Source: an uncultured Clostridia bacterium (GTDB lineage: Bacteria; Bacillota; Clostridia; Oscillospirales; JAAYOS01). Taken from it: a DNA stretch of 32,928 bases. The position numbers were made by a program, and so were the translations under genes. This document shows positions 1 to 8,579 of this stretch, one piece after another (positions within the stretch are counted from its first letter, which is position 1; each line of letters opens with the position of its first letter). A model generated the notes under the pieces. The model was not told the DNA's origin, searched no databases, and was given only the letters and a program-made list of their open reading frames with translations. The stretch lies in NCBI GenBank assembly GCA_946566645.1, contig CAMNWZ010000004.1, forward strand, positions 1 to 32,928, written 5' to 3'.

Positions 1-213
1 CGCGAGGCGGTGGTCGCCGTGCCCGATGACCGCATCATGATAGAGACCGACTCGCCATACCTCGCGCCCGAGCCGGTGCGCGGACGGCGGAACAGCTCGC
101 TCTACCTGCACCACATCTGCGAACGGCTCGCCGAGGAGAGATGTGTCAGCGCCGAGGCGTTCGCCGAGCAGACGTTCCGCAACGGACTGCGGTTCTTCGG
201 GATAGATATGTAA
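1..213 (+). CDS. TatD family DNase/hydrolase, C-terminal fragment (5' end outside window)
   Basis: Frame is open from base 1; REAVVAVPDDRIMIETDSPYLAPEPVRGRRN matches the conserved TatD C-terminal ETDSPYLAP..RG.RN motif. Confidence 0.9.
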   Translation, partial: REAVVAVPDDRIMIETDSPYLAPEPVRGRRNSSLYLHHICERLAEERCVSAEAFAEQTFRNGLRFFGIDM

Positions 214-249
214 AAAAGAGGGGCACCCGAGCGGATGTCCCTCCTTTTG
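212..249. terminator. Putative bidirectional Rho-independent terminator
   Basis: Imperfect inverted repeat AAAAAAGAGGGGCA...TGTCCCTCCTTTT between convergent genes. Confidence 0.5.
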
Positions 250-250
250 T

Positions 251-505
251 TCAGCCCTGCGAGGACTGCGAAAACTTCTGTATCGCCGAGTCGATCTTGG
301 TCTTCTCGACGGTCTGGGTAGGATACCAGCCCTTGGCGCTCATCTTAGAGTATATCTGGTTCTGCATCGTCAGGCAGTCGTCGAGCGCGGTGCAGAACGC
401 CTGGTGGACATCCGGCGTGGACGACTCTATCGAGCCGTGCATCATCAGGTCGCACAGACCCTTGGTGCCGTTCAGGATGGTGGACATGAGTATCTTATCT
501 TCCAT
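251..505 (-). CDS. Spore coat protein, CotF-like (84 aa)
   Basis: MEDKILMSTILNGTKGLCDLMMHGSIESSTPDVHQAFCTALDDCLTMQNQIYSKMSAKGWYPTQ resembles the coat F domain. Start is placed at the internal Met of the longer ORF. Confidence 0.75.
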   Translation of the reverse strand: MEDKILMSTILNGTKGLCDLMMHGSIESSTPDVHQAFCTALDDCLTMQNQIYSKMSAKGWYPTQTVEKTKIDSAIQKFSQSSQG

Positions 506-519
506 TTTTCGTCTCTCCC

Positions 520-705
520 TTACGCGTTTTTGTTCAGAAGCTCGTAGAACTTGGTAAAGCAGCTCTGGTGCTGCGACGCGAGATTCTGGACAAAGGTCTT
601 GAGTTCCGGGTCGGTGATCTGCGACGCGAAGTCGGTGCAGGAGGTGTGCATCTCCTGCGAGTGTCCGAGCGCGTCCTCGACATAGAGCAGTTCTTTCGGT
701 GACAT
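520..705 (-). CDS. Small CotF-like / spore-coat associated protein (61 aa)
   Basis: Short helical ORF directly upstream of and co-oriented with the CotF-like gene, with an 'EDALGHSQEMHTSCTDFASQITDPELKTF' pattern. Confidence 0.6.
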   Translation of the reverse strand: MSPKELLYVEDALGHSQEMHTSCTDFASQITDPELKTFVQNLASQHQSCFTKFYELLNKNA

Positions 706-808
706 GATAAATCCTCGCTTTCGATAGACAGTTTTGCGTTTGCCGCAACGGTATTGTGTGGAGATATTGCTTTATTTATGCAGCGAGGAAGACAGAGGGG
801 GATTTTCG

Positions 809-1993
809 ATGTTGATGAGCGTTGCGATAATCATGCTTTCCGGTCTGGCTATGGGGTGGGTCTGCCGAAAGATACGCTTTCCCGCGCTGTTCGGCATGAT
901 AATCGCGGGAATAATCGTCGGACCGTATGCCCTTGACCTGCTGGACGGCAGCATACTCGGCATATCCGCCCAGATAAGGCGTGCGGCGCTGATAATAATT
1001 CTCATCCGCGCGGGACTGAAGCTCGACCTTGCCGACCTCAAAAAGGCTGGTCGTTCGGCGCTGCTTCTCTGTTTCCTGCCCGCCTGTTTCGAGATGGTAG
1101 GCGTGGTCATTCTCGCGCCGATGTTCCTCGGGCTGTCCTACCTCGAGGCGGCGATACTCGGCGCGGTGGTGGGAGCGGTATCTCCGGCGGTGGTAGTACC
1201 GAGGATGATAAAGCTAATCGACGAGGGATACGGCGTGGAAAAGGGAATACCGCAGATGATACTCGCGGGCGCGTCGGTGGACGACGTGTTTGTCATCGTG
1301 CTGTTCACCACCTTTACAAACCTCGGTCGGGGCGAGTCGGTGTCCTGGATGAGCTTTGCGGGGATACCGATCTCGATAGTGCTCGGAGCGGCGGTCGGCA
1401 TCGGGGTCGGACTGCTGTGCGCCGTGGCGTTTGCGAGATTTCGCGTCGCGACGGCGGTGCAGGTCATAGTCGTGCTGTCGATAGCGTTTGTGCTCGATTG
1501 GTTTGAGAGCGCCGCGCTCATCCCGTTTGCCGGACTTATCGCCACCATGGCGGTCGGAGCTGCCGTGCGTCGAAGGGACTCCGCAGCCGCCGTCAGGCTG
1601 TCCGCGATATTCGACAAGCTGTGGGTGCCCGCCGAGATATTGCTGTTCGTGCTGGTGGGCGCGTCGGTCGCGGTGGACAGCCTCGGCTCGGCGGGTCTCG
1701 GTGCGATAGCGCTCGTTATCTGCGCGCTCGCGTTCCGGATGGTCGGCGTGCTCGTGTGTGTCGCCGCGTCGCCGCTTGATTTCGGGGAGCGGCTGTTCTG
1801 TATGCTTGCGTACACGCCTAAGGCGACGGTGCAGGCGGCTATCGGGGGACTGCCGCTGGCGATGGGGCTGCCCTGCGGGATGACCGTGCTTGTCGTGTCG
1901 GTGATAGCGATACTGCTCACCGCGCCGCTCGGGGCGTTTGCGATAGACCTGACATACGCGAAACTGCTTAAAAAGAGAGAGGACCGACCGTAG
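809..1993 (+). CDS. Cation:proton antiporter (Na+/H+ exchanger family membrane protein)
   Basis: Many hydrophobic helices; 'GMIIAGIIVGPYALDLLDG', 'IILIRAGLKLDLADLKKAG' and 'GAVSPAVVVPRM' are typical of CPA-type antiporters. ATG at 809 follows AGAGGGGGA. Confidence 0.85.
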   Translation: MLMSVAIIMLSGLAMGWVCRKIRFPALFGMIIAGIIVGPYALDLLDGSILGISAQIRRAALIIILIRAGLKLDLADLKKAGRSALLLCFLPACFEMVGVVILAPMFLGLSYLEAAILGAVVGAVSPAVVVPRMIKLIDEGYGVEKGIPQMILAGASVDDVFVIVLFTTFTNLGRGESVSWMSFAGIPISIVLGAAVGIGVGLLCAVAFARFRVATAVQVIVVLSIAFVLDWFESAALIPFAGLIATMAVGAAVRRRDSAAAVRLSAIFDKLWVPAEILLFVLVGASVAVDSLGSAGLGAIALVICALAFRMVGVLVCVAASPLDFGERLFCMLAYTPKATVQAAIGGLPLAMGLPCGMTVLVVSVIAILLTAPLGAFAIDLTYAKLLKKREDRP

Positions 1994-2009
1994 GTCGATC
2001 CTCCAAAAA

Positions 2010-2189
2010 TTATCCGAGATTTTTCAGCATATCGCCTGCCGAGCAGAGCTCGCGCCACTCGCAGTCGCCGCATATCGAGCGCAGCCGAGCGACAAGCGCG
2101 TCCATCCGGGCGGTGAACTCGGCGCTGTACCCGTGTCCCGAGTAGGAGAGGGTACAGAGCAGGTGATGCGGCCGAAGGGGTATGCTCAT
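2010..2189 (-). CDS. Short DUF1284-like protein (59 aa)
   Basis: MSIPLRPHHLLCTLSYSGHGYSAEFTARMDALVARL resembles the DUF1284 N-terminus (RPHHLLC...GKGYS.EF). Its ATG overlaps the bioY stop codon (ATGA). Confidence 0.7.
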   Translation of the reverse strand: MSIPLRPHHLLCTLSYSGHGYSAEFTARMDALVARLRSICGDCEWRELCSAGDMLKNLG

Positions 2190-2719
2190 ATCGCTCCGGC
2201 GCGCTCGAGGACACGGCTGAGCCTCGGCGCGAGCACCCACACGCACACCTGCTTGACCGCCTCGAGCGGCAGGAAGATGAATACGCAAGCCTGGAGCGCC
2301 GCCCACAGTCCCGAGCCGGTGACGAGCATGAATACCGCGACGCCGAGCGAGTAGTCGACGACCACGCCCGCGAGCAGCCACATCGCGCGCCTAAGCCCGC
2401 CCTGATGCGCCGCAAATCCCGCGAACATCGCCATAAGCGGGAAGCCGAGCAGGAATCCGCCGGTCGGTCCGACGAAGCAGTGAAATCCGCCGCTGAACTC
2501 GGCGAACACCGGAGCTCCCACCGCGCCGAGCAGCAGGTATACGACAAGGGCTATCGTGCCGCGCTTCCATCCGAGAAGGCAGCCGACCAGCGGCACAACG
2601 AATGTCTGGAGCGTCATCACAACTCCGAGCGGGGTGGGTATGGCGATCTGCGACAGCACAGCGACCACCGCCGCCGCGACCGCAATGGCGGTCATATTCT
2701 TTACCGAAACACGATTCAT
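2186..2719 (-). CDS. bioY: Biotin transporter BioY (ECF S component)
   Basis: MTLQTFVVPLVGCLLGWKRGTIALVVYLLLGAVGAPVFAEFSGGFHCFVGPTGGFLLGFPLMA is a characteristic BioY sequence. Confidence 0.92.
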   Translation of the reverse strand: MNRVSVKNMTAIAVAAAVVAVLSQIAIPTPLGVVMTLQTFVVPLVGCLLGWKRGTIALVVYLLLGAVGAPVFAEFSGGFHCFVGPTGGFLLGFPLMAMFAGFAAHQGGLRRAMWLLAGVVVDYSLGVAVFMLVTGSGLWAALQACVFIFLPLEAVKQVCVWVLAPRLSRVLERAGAI

Positions 2720-2742
2720 GCGGGGAAACCTCCAATGCAGCA

Positions 2743-2781
2743 TGTTACCGAAATTGTAACAGATTTCGCACGTCAAGGCAA
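2743..2781 (-). promoter_or_regulatory. Predicted bioY promoter with an overlapping palindromic operator candidate
   Basis: On the minus strand, -35 TTGCCT (2776-2781), N17, -10 TACAAT (2753-2758). Palindrome TGTTAC-N7-GTAACA (2743-2761) overlaps the -10. Confidence 0.55.
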
Positions 2782-2806
2782 GAGCAAAACCGACGGTTCT
2801 CGGCAC

Positions 2807-2835
2807 TTGCAATCGCGCCGCGTTTGTCGTAAAAT
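2807..2835 (+). promoter_or_regulatory. Predicted sigma-A promoter of the TrmH-family gene
   Basis: TTGCAA-N17-TAAAAT upstream of the ATG at 2867. Confidence 0.5.
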
Positions 2836-2866
2836 ATCGGTAGAAATCACCACGGGAGGTCGAGAT

Positions 2867-3583
2867 ATGACGCCGCTGCGCCCATACAAGAAAGATTCGG
2901 AGACGAGCTACACGCTCGGCGCTTTTCCGACGATGGAGCTTATAAACTGCCGACCCGAGCTTGTCGAGGCGGTCTACCTGCACTCGACGTTCGAGGACAG
3001 CGCGGGCGTCGAAAAGCGCTGCCGCGAGCTCGGAATTTCGGTGCAGAGCGGCGCCGACCACGTCATACAGCGCGTAAGCCCGAAGGAAAACGTGTTTGTC
3101 GCGGCGGTGTTCCGCAAGTTCGAAAGCGAGCTTGCGCCCGCCGCGCCGCACCTCCTGCTCGACCATCCCGGCGACATGGGAAACCTCGGCACGATAATCC
3201 GCACCGCCGCGGGACTTGGAGTGAAGGACGTCGCGATAATCACCCCCGCCGCCGACCGATTCGCGCCGCGCACCGTCCGCGCGTCTATGGGGGCGATCTT
3301 CCGCGTTCGCACACGCTCGTATAAGTCGTGGGAGGACTACGCCGCCGGCTTTCCCGACCGCGAGGTGTACACCTTCATGCTCGACGGCGCTCGTCCGCTG
3401 GACACAGCCACCCGACCGAAGTCGCGCGCGTTTACGATGGTATTCGGCAACGAGGCGACCGGACTTGCGCACGAGTACGCGTCCCGCGGGACGAGCGTGT
3501 TTATACCTCAGACGAAGGATGTGGACAGCCTCAATCTGCCGGTCGCCTGCGCGATAGGAATGTTCGTGCTGACACGCGAGTAG
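2867..3583 (+). CDS. TrmH/SpoU family RNA methyltransferase
   Basis: LLLDHPGDMGNLGTIIRTAAGLGVKDVAI, FGNEATGL and FIPQTKDVDSLNLPVACAIGMFVL are SPOUT methyltransferase motifs. RBS GGGAGG precedes the ATG. Confidence 0.9.
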   Translation: MTPLRPYKKDSETSYTLGAFPTMELINCRPELVEAVYLHSTFEDSAGVEKRCRELGISVQSGADHVIQRVSPKENVFVAAVFRKFESELAPAAPHLLLDHPGDMGNLGTIIRTAAGLGVKDVAIITPAADRFAPRTVRASMGAIFRVRTRSYKSWEDYAAGFPDREVYTFMLDGARPLDTATRPKSRAFTMVFGNEATGLAHEYASRGTSVFIPQTKDVDSLNLPVACAIGMFVLTRE

Positions 3584-3596
3584 AATGTCACGACGC

Positions 3597-3624
3597 AAAA
3601 AAGAGGGCTTATGCCCTCTTTTTT
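3597..3624. terminator. Bidirectional Rho-independent terminator
   Basis: Perfect 12-bp inverted repeat AAAAAAGAGGGC-TTAT-GCCCTCTTTTTT between convergent genes. Confidence 0.9.
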
Positions 3625-3651
3625 GTCACTCCTTTTTATCTTTTACCCGGT

Positions 3652-4656
3652 CTACTTTGAAACGTGCTCGATATAGCGCCAGCCGTCGGCACACATGCGG
3701 TCCATGTCGTACTTCGCCGTCCAGCCGAGCAGGCGCTTTGCCTTGTCGACATTCGCGAAGCTGAACGCGAGGTCGCCGGGGCGGCGCGGATATATCTTGT
3801 AGGGCAGTTCGCGCCCGCACGCCTTCTCAAACGCGTGCAGCACGTCAAAAACGCTCGAACCCTTGCCGGTGCCGAGGTTTATCGCGTCATAGCCGTTCTG
3901 CTCGTCAAGACGCTTCAGAGCGGCGATATGACCTGTCGCGAGGTCGACAACGTGGATGTAGTCGCGAACGCCGGTGCCGTCGGGGGTGGGATAGTCGTTT
4001 CCGGTCACCTTGAGGTGGTCGAACTTGCCGCTTGCGACGCGGGCGATGTAGGGAAAGAGGTTGTTCGGGATGCCGTTCGGCTCCTCGCCGATTAGTCCGC
4101 TCTCGTGCGCGCCGATGGGATTGAAGTAGCGCAGCGACAGCACCTTCCACTCGGGGTCGGCGGTGCAGATGTCCTCCAGAATGTGCTCTATCATCACCTT
4201 CGTCCAGCCGTAGGGGTTGGTGGCGGAGGTGGGCATATCCTCGGTGTACGGCGGCTCGTTCGTCGGGCCGTAGACGGTGGCGGACGAGCTGAACACCAGC
4301 TTCTTGCATCCCGCCGCGCGCATGGCTTCGCAGAGAACGAGCGTGCCGTTGATGTTGTTCTCGTAATACTCGATGGGCATGGACACGCTCTCGGCGACCG
4401 CCTTCAGTCCCGCGAAGTGAATGACCGCGTCTATCTCGTTCTCGGCGAACACCTTGTCCATCGCCGCGCGGTCGCGGATGTCCGCCTTGTAGAACTTCGG
4501 ACGCATGCCGCAGAGCTTCTCGAGCGGCTCGAGCATCGATTCGCTCGAGTTGGACAGATTGTCCACGATTATCGGCTCGTAGCCCGCCGAGACCAGCTCG
4601 ACGGCGGTGTGGCTTCCAATGTAGCCCATTCCGCCCGCAACAAGTATCTTTTTCAT
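3652..4656 (-). CDS. galE: UDP-glucose 4-epimerase
   Basis: MKKILVAGGMGYIGSHTAVELVSAGYEPIIVDNLSNSS...SSSATVYG...NPYGWTKVMIEHIL..GTGVRDYIHVVDLA; full-length extended SDR epimerase. Confidence 0.97.
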   Translation of the reverse strand: MKKILVAGGMGYIGSHTAVELVSAGYEPIIVDNLSNSSESMLEPLEKLCGMRPKFYKADIRDRAAMDKVFAENEIDAVIHFAGLKAVAESVSMPIEYYENNINGTLVLCEAMRAAGCKKLVFSSSATVYGPTNEPPYTEDMPTSATNPYGWTKVMIEHILEDICTADPEWKVLSLRYFNPIGAHESGLIGEEPNGIPNNLFPYIARVASGKFDHLKVTGNDYPTPDGTGVRDYIHVVDLATGHIAALKRLDEQNGYDAINLGTGKGSSVFDVLHAFEKACGRELPYKIYPRRPGDLAFSFANVDKAKRLLGWTAKYDMDRMCADGWRYIEHVSK

Positions 4657-4696
4657 GCCGAAATCCTCCTGTTTGGTTAGATTTTGTGTTGAAAAC

Positions 4697-5977
4697 TTAC
4701 GCTATCACGGCGGGACCCTTCGCGCGTATCGAGAGCACGCGGCAGGCGCCGTCGCCGAAGTATTTGTTCATCGTCGCGCGGTAGTTATCTACCATGTCGA
4801 GCGGCACATACGCCTGGATGGTGCCCGCAAAGCCGCCTCCGTGGACGCGGGACGCGCCGCTGCCGTCGAGCGCCGCCTCGCTGATGGCAAGCGCGAGCGA
4901 CACGCCCTGGTCGTCGGTGGAATGGGGCGAGAAGATGTTTTGGAGCAGATTGCGCGAGCTTCTGCCGCTCTCGTTCACAAGCCACAGGTACTCGGCAAAG
5001 TCGCCGTCTTTCAGCGCGTCGACCAGCTTTTCCACACGGCGGTTCTCGTCGAAGAAGTGCATCGCGCGGAGTATCGCGCGGTCGCCGACCTTTTCGCGAA
5101 GCGCGGGTATCGCGTCGTAGAACTTGCGCTCGTCCACGCCGCGAAGCTCCTCCTGGCCGAACTCGCGCGCCACCGCCTTCATCTCGGCGGGAACGGCGGC
5201 GTAGTCGTCGGTGAGGTCGGCGTGACAGCCGCCGGTGAGCGTTATGCAGAGCGCGTATCCGAGCTTTCCGAGGTCGAGCGTCGCGCGCTCCACCTTCGGC
5301 GCGGTCGGGTCGATGAAGTCTATCGCGACCACGCCGCCGCAGGCGCAGGCGGTCTGGTCGAGCAGTCCGCACGGCTTGCCGAAGAACACGTTCTCGGCGT
5401 ACTGTCCTGCTTTCGCGAGGTCGACCGGGTCGACATCCACGCCGCCTATCGCCGCGAACGCCGCGCCGGTCATCACCTCGAACGCCGCCGACGAGCTGAG
5501 TCCACTGCCCGACGGCACCTCGCTCTGGGTGTAGGCGCAGAATCCGCGAACGGGGAGCGAGTGGTCGGAAAACCACCTCGCTATGCCGCGAATGAGCGCC
5601 GGCGAGTGGTTCTTCTCCCGCTCGACCGGTTCGAGGTCGGTGAGGTCGACGTCGTCCTCGCGGCTGAATCCGACCGATGAGAGCCGAACGCGAGGCTCGT
5701 CGCAGGGACTGACAACCGCCAGTATGTCCATGTCCACGCTCGCCGCGAGCACCCGTCCGCGCTGATGGTCGGTGTGGTTGCCGCCGAGCTCGGTGCGTCC
5801 GGGCACGCTTATTATCGTGCAGTCGCGGTCTCCGTATTTGTCGATAAAGAGGCGAACGAGCGACTCGACGCGCGCCGAAGCGGTCGGAAAACCGCCGCAC
5901 GCGACCTGCGCAGCGGACAGGGCGTCGTCGAGTTCGTGACCGCCAAGCATTTTCAGAAGGTCGGAAGCCTTTTTCAT
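4697..5977 (-). CDS. galK: Galactokinase (426 aa from the Met at 5977)
   Basis: SVPGRTELGGNHTDHQRGRVLAASVDMD, SGSGLSSSAAFEV and GGGFAGTIQA are GHMP/galactokinase motifs. Confidence 0.93.
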   Translation of the reverse strand: MKKASDLLKMLGGHELDDALSAAQVACGGFPTASARVESLVRLFIDKYGDRDCTIISVPGRTELGGNHTDHQRGRVLAASVDMDILAVVSPCDEPRVRLSSVGFSREDDVDLTDLEPVEREKNHSPALIRGIARWFSDHSLPVRGFCAYTQSEVPSGSGLSSSAAFEVMTGAAFAAIGGVDVDPVDLAKAGQYAENVFFGKPCGLLDQTACACGGVVAIDFIDPTAPKVERATLDLGKLGYALCITLTGGCHADLTDDYAAVPAEMKAVAREFGQEELRGVDERKFYDAIPALREKVGDRAILRAMHFFDENRRVEKLVDALKDGDFAEYLWLVNESGRSSRNLLQNIFSPHSTDDQGVSLALAISEAALDGSGASRVHGGGFAGTIQAYVPLDMVDNYRATMNKYFGDGACRVLSIRAKGPAVIA

Positions 5978-6007
5978 AACACGTTCCCTCCTTGCCTTGG
6001 TGATACC

Positions 6008-6037
6008 ATTATATCCGCGAGGGGGTACGCGCGTCAA
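6008..6037 (-). promoter_or_regulatory. Predicted galK-galE promoter
   Basis: On the minus strand, TTGACG-N18-TATAAT. Confidence 0.55.
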
Positions 6038-6066
6038 CGAAAAATCGGATAAAAGGAAGGTACTTC

Positions 6067-6095
6067 TTGCGCTTTTTGCGTTTCTGCTGTACAAT
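6067..6095 (+). promoter_or_regulatory. Predicted promoter of the TRM11-like methyltransferase gene
   Basis: TTGCGC-N17-TACAAT. Confidence 0.5.
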
Positions 6096-6134
6096 GGTAG
6101 AGTAAAAACACAACGCCGAGGGGAGGGGTGCCGA

Positions 6135-7115
6135 GTGCGCGTTATCGCGGCGTTTTCACCGGGATTCGATAAGATCGTGGCAAAGGCGCTCGCGCGCGAG
6201 CTTGGCGCACCGCCGCTCAAGCTGTCGGTGCACGACGGGCTTGCGCGGTTCGACAGCAGCGCGAGCTTTCGGCGGATAGCGGGGGCGCCCTGCCTTGCAA
6301 GCGTTTGGGCGGTGTTCCGCGAGTTTGAGGGACAGCCGAGTTTTGCGAAGATGATACGCGAGAACGTCGCGCCGCGCCTGCCGAAGGGGTTTCAGGCGAG
6401 GGACTTCCGCCTTCGGTTCATGCGCGCGGGAAAGCTCACGCCGGTCGAGCCGCAGCTGCTTACGCAGGCGGAACGCGCCATCTCCCGCGCGACCGGGCTG
6501 AAATCGGGCCGCACCGGCGCGGACTGCGAGTTTTGGTACGTCGTGCGGTCGGAGGGCGGCGGCTTCTTCGGACTGCTGCTGTCCGATCCGAATGAACGCA
6601 AGCCGGAGAAGGGCGAGCTGCGACCGTCGCTCGCCGCGGCGAATGCCGAACTGGGCGGAGTGACCGACGGCGATGTGGTGCTCGACCCGTTCGCGGGTCA
6701 CGGCTCGCTTGCCGCCGCCGCGCACAGCCTCGCGAAGGTGAAGATCATATCGGTCGAGCGCGACCGCGAGCTTGCGGGCTTTCTCAAGCATCGGTTTGCG
6801 CGGACAGACGGCTCGCGGGTGATAGAAGGGGACGCGCGGGCGCTGCCGCTCGACGACCGCTCGGTGTCGCTGGTGCTGACCGACCCGCCGTGGGGTGAGT
6901 TCCGCCGCGACTTGTCGCTTGACGACCTCTACCGCGATGCGCTCAGTGAGATGGCGCGGGTGCTGAAAGACGACGGTCGCGCGGTGGTTCTGACCGCCCG
7001 CGAGTTCGGGCTGTGGGAGATGGCGAGCGACTGCGGGTTTAACGAGAAATCGCGGGTGGACACGCTGGTCGGAGGCAAGAAGGCGACCGCGCATCTGCTG
7101 ACAAAACGGCACTGA
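6135..7115 (+). CDS. TRM11-like / UPF0020-type SAM-dependent RNA methyltransferase
   Basis: VVLDPFAGHGSLAAAAHSL, VIEGDARALPLDDRSVSLVLTDPPWGEFRRD. A GTG start at 6135 after GGGAGGGG is inferred. Confidence 0.8.
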   Translation: MRVIAAFSPGFDKIVAKALARELGAPPLKLSVHDGLARFDSSASFRRIAGAPCLASVWAVFREFEGQPSFAKMIRENVAPRLPKGFQARDFRLRFMRAGKLTPVEPQLLTQAERAISRATGLKSGRTGADCEFWYVVRSEGGGFFGLLLSDPNERKPEKGELRPSLAAANAELGGVTDGDVVLDPFAGHGSLAAAAHSLAKVKIISVERDRELAGFLKHRFARTDGSRVIEGDARALPLDDRSVSLVLTDPPWGEFRRDLSLDDLYRDALSEMARVLKDDGRAVVLTAREFGLWEMASDCGFNEKSRVDTLVGGKKATAHLLTKRH

Positions 7116-7141
7116 AAACGCATTAAAACTCTACCGGAGGT

Positions 7142-7693
7142 ATGAAAATGATAACGATATTTGCGTCGGACATACACGGCTCGGGCGAGCGCTGCGAGCA
7201 GCTCGTAAAGCGTTTCGAGGAGGAGGGAGCCGAGCGGTTGGTGCTCTGCGGCGACATTCTCTATCACGGACCGCGAAACGGACTTCCGAACTTTTACGAC
7301 CCGAAACAGGTCATTAAGCTGCTGAACGCGATGAAAGACAAGATATTCTGCGTGCAGGGAAACTGCGACGCCGAGATAGACGCGATGGTGCTTGAGTTCC
7401 CGATTCTGCCCGGATACGCGGTGATAAGCGAGCCGAACCGCGACATAATCGTCACCCACGGGCACATATTCAACGAGGCGAACCTGCCTCCGATGAAGGC
7501 GGGCGACCTGCTCGTCCACGGACACACGCACATCAAAGATTTGCGCAGGATGGCTAACGGCGCGTACATCCTCAATCCCGGCTCGACCACTGTCCCCAAG
7601 GACGGCGACTTCGGCAGCTACGCGGTCTACGACGGCGACAAGATAACGATAAAGAAGCTGGACGGCACGCCTATAAGCGAACTTGTGCTGTGA
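7142..7693 (+). CDS. yfcE: YfcE/MJ0936-family metallophosphodiesterase
   Basis: ASDIHGSGERCEQLVKRF, VLCGDILYHGPRN, VQGNCDAEID, VTHGH, LVHGHTHI are calcineurin-like phosphoesterase motifs. Confidence 0.93.
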   Translation: MKMITIFASDIHGSGERCEQLVKRFEEEGAERLVLCGDILYHGPRNGLPNFYDPKQVIKLLNAMKDKIFCVQGNCDAEIDAMVLEFPILPGYAVISEPNRDIIVTHGHIFNEANLPPMKAGDLLVHGHTHIKDLRRMANGAYILNPGSTTVPKDGDFGSYAVYDGDKITIKKLDGTPISELVL

Positions 7694-7706
7694 GGAGGAT
7701 TTTCCG

Positions 7707-8519
7707 ATGAAAACGCGTATTTCCGCCGCGATACTGGCGATTTTGATGCTCATATCGTCGTTTGGAGCGCTTGCCGCGGAGGACGCCGACGCGTCGACCG
7801 AAACTGACGAATCGACGCTGCCTGTCGAGTCGGTCGAGCAGCCCGAGGCGGAGGGGCAGGACGTGCCGGTCGACGAGCCCGAGCCGACCGAGAAGCCGAC
7901 AGACGAGCCGACCGACATCGGCTCGACCGAAGCCGTCCCGCCCGAGTTTGGGCATTGCAGCGCGTGGGCGGAGGCGGAGCTGATAGACGCGCAGCAGCAG
8001 GGGCTGTTCCCCGCAGTCTTCGCCGGAGCGGACATGACACAGCCGATAACGCGCGTCGAGTTTGCGGCGATAGCGGTGAAGCTGTACGAGAAGATGAGCG
8101 GCAAGACCGCGACGGCGTCGGGAGCGGGCACGTTCAGCGACACGAGCGATGTCGACGTGCTCAAGTGCCACGCGCTCGGGATAGTGAACGGCATGGAGGA
8201 CGGGGACTTCCACCCGAACGAGAAAATATGTCGTCAGGACGCGGCGACGATGCTTGTGCGAGCGTACAAGGCGGCATACTGGGCGGGGTGGACGCTGACG
8301 AATGACGCGAGCTACACCGCGAATACGCTCGACTACGGCGACGTGGAGCTGTACGCCGACCACGGCTGGATAAAGCAGTACGCGTACACGGCGGTGTACT
8401 TCCTCACTAAGCGCGGCGCGGTCAGGGGACTGGGCGACGGCAAGTTCGGTCCGGACGGCTATTGCACGCGCGAACAGGCGGTGGCGATGGCGCTGCGGTT
8501 CATGTACAGTGGGAAGTGA
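7707..8519 (+). CDS. Secreted SLH-domain-like protein
   Basis: Signal peptide MKTRISAAILAILMLISSFGALAA, an acidic Pro/Glu/Thr-rich linker, then SLH-like repeats (ITRVEFAAIAVKLYEKM, GIVNGMEDGDFHPNEKICRQDAATMLVRAY, GAVRGLGDGKFGPDGYCTREQAVAMALRFM). Confidence 0.85.
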   Translation: MKTRISAAILAILMLISSFGALAAEDADASTETDESTLPVESVEQPEAEGQDVPVDEPEPTEKPTDEPTDIGSTEAVPPEFGHCSAWAEAELIDAQQQGLFPAVFAGADMTQPITRVEFAAIAVKLYEKMSGKTATASGAGTFSDTSDVDVLKCHALGIVNGMEDGDFHPNEKICRQDAATMLVRAYKAAYWAGWTLTNDASYTANTLDYGDVELYADHGWIKQYAYTAVYFLTKRGAVRGLGDGKFGPDGYCTREQAVAMALRFMYSGK

Positions 8520-8540
8520 GGTCGCGAACAGAGTAAACAA

Positions 8541-8576
8541 ACAGGGCAGCCGCGCAAGCGACCGCCCTGTTTTTTG
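8541..8576 (+). terminator. Rho-independent terminator
   Basis: ACAGGGC...GCCCTGT followed by a T run. Confidence 0.8.
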
Positions 8577-8579
8577 TTG

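Noticed and set aside
1138-2547. 469-aa minus-strand ORF across the antiporter and bioY region
   Set aside because: Ser/Arg/Ala-rich antisense translation; the antiporter and BioY frames are strongly supported.
4655-5680. 341-aa plus-strand ORF antisense to galK
   Set aside because: GC-driven antisense ORF without recognisable motifs.
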